Part shown: positions 5,161-5,503 of the stretch, in pieces
Layout: each line of letters begins with the position of its first letter
How positions within the stretch are numbered: position 1 is the first letter of the stretch
Assembly (NCBI GenBank): GCA_002427805.1
Contig: DIZB01000009.1
Location: 1-5,503, forward strand
Length of the DNA stretch: 5,503 bases
Direction of reading: 5' to 3'
Source: Candidatus Saccharibacteria bacterium UBA6039
GTDB taxonomy: Bacteria > Patescibacteriota > Saccharimonadia > Saccharimonadales > Saccharimonadaceae
The notes under the pieces: model-generated
The model's input: only the letters and a program-made list of their open reading frames with translations
What the model was told of the DNA's origin: nothing
The model's database searches: none
Made by a program: the position numbers and the translations under genes

Positions 5161-5503
5161 ATGATTAAAAAGCCACATGCTCGTGTCCGTAAAGAACGTG
5201 TACTAAAAGAAAAGAAACCACTCACGACGAGGACAATCGCAATCATCGTTGTTGTTACCGCGATTGCAGGTGTGCTGATTGGATCGCAAACGACTCGTAT
5301 TTACGAGTTTGTCGGCCCTGTTTTTGGCATTAAGACATATGCGGGTGATGTTGACCTTAGTTCACTTCAAACGACCTACAAACAGCTCAAGGCCAACTTT
5401 GATGGTAAGCTCGATGATCAAACACTGATCGATGGTGCTAGTAAAGGGCTTGTGAGTGCGGCAGGCGACCAATATACGCTGTATATGAACTGTCTCTTAT
5501 ACA
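5161..5503 (+). CDS. S41 family C-terminal processing protease (CtpA/CtpB-like), N-terminal part, 3' end cut by the window
   Basis: The visible part, about 109 reliable residues, has a basic cytoplasmic N-terminus (1-24), one membrane segment near 25-42 and the start of an extracytoplasmic domain. LIDGASKGLVSAAGDQYTLYM (89-109) matches the conserved N-terminal pattern of C-terminal processing proteases, usually of the form LixGAixGMvxsLgDPYTxYm. Gln replaces the usual Pro of DPYT. The PDZ domain and Ser-Lys catalytic dyad would lie beyond the window and cannot be confirmed. Such proteases cleave envelope proteins; in Bacillus, ctpB sits next to ftsEX, so a role in envelope remodelling is reasonable. 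Codon 110 onward is affected by adapter-like sequence from 5490, so the final four or so residues should be ignored. ATG 5161 is supported by AGGGGA at 5150-5155. Confidence 0.8.
   Translation, partial: MIKKPHARVRKERVLKEKKPLTTRTIAIIVVVTAIAGVLIGSQTTRIYEFVGPVFGIKTYAGDVDLSSLQTTYKQLKANFDGKLDDQTLIDGASKGLVSAAGDQYTLYMNCLLY
5490..5503. other. Nextera/Tn5 mosaic-end adapter remnant at the contig edge
   Basis: The last 14 bases, CTGTCTCTTATACA, match exactly the first 14 bases of the reverse-complemented 19-bp Tn5 mosaic end used in Nextera libraries. The resemblance to S41 proteases stops at this point. The bases are best treated as untrimmed adapter, not genome. Confidence 0.9.

Noticed and set aside
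5490..5503. A genuine Tn5-like transposon end
   Set aside because: The match is at the exact contig edge with no transposase or partner end; sequencing adapter is much more likely.

Overview
The window looks like a chromosomal segment from a Candidatus Saccharibacteria (TM7) or related Patescibacteria genome. The reasons are moderate GC, compact genes, very short spacers, a prfB-ftsE-ftsX-CHAP hydrolase-S41 protease gene order, and extended -10 promoters placed directly against start codons. Taxonomy is an inference from style and gene order and was not searched. A complete RF2 gene and the lack of in-frame TGA codons argue for the standard bacterial code, and against the UGA=Gly code of Absconditabacteria and Gracilibacteria.

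Layout: 1-183 is the 3' end of murD (+). It converges on murI (-, 180-821), and both stop codons lie in one CTAG. A 59-bp divergent promoter region separates murI from prfB (+, 881-1972). A 177-bp spacer with three inverted repeats follows, then ftsE (2150-2833) and ftsX (2836-3813), 2 bp apart. A near-consensus promoter then drives a secreted coiled-coil/CHAP peptidoglycan hydrolase (3864-5069). A spacer with a strong inverted repeat leads into a 5'-complete but 3'-cut S41/CtpA-type protease (from 5161). The last 14 bases match the Nextera/Tn5 mosaic-end adapter and are probably not genomic.

How the genes work together: MurD and MurI belong to peptidoglycan precursor synthesis (D-Glu supply and addition). 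FtsE and FtsX form an ATP-driven membrane complex that, in Bacillus and Streptococcus, activates coiled-coil hydrolases such as CwlO and PcsB. The CHAP protein is the obvious partner here. The membrane-anchored S41 protease may process envelope proteins. Apart from RF2, the window is about building and remodelling the cell wall.

I see no mobile element, CRISPR array, tRNA, rRNA or defence system, and no undescribed system. The most interesting features are the repeated leaderless promoter arrangement, which corrects two start codons; a prfB lacking the programmed frameshift; a murI missing the usual C-terminal segment; and structured spacers before ftsE and the protease gene.
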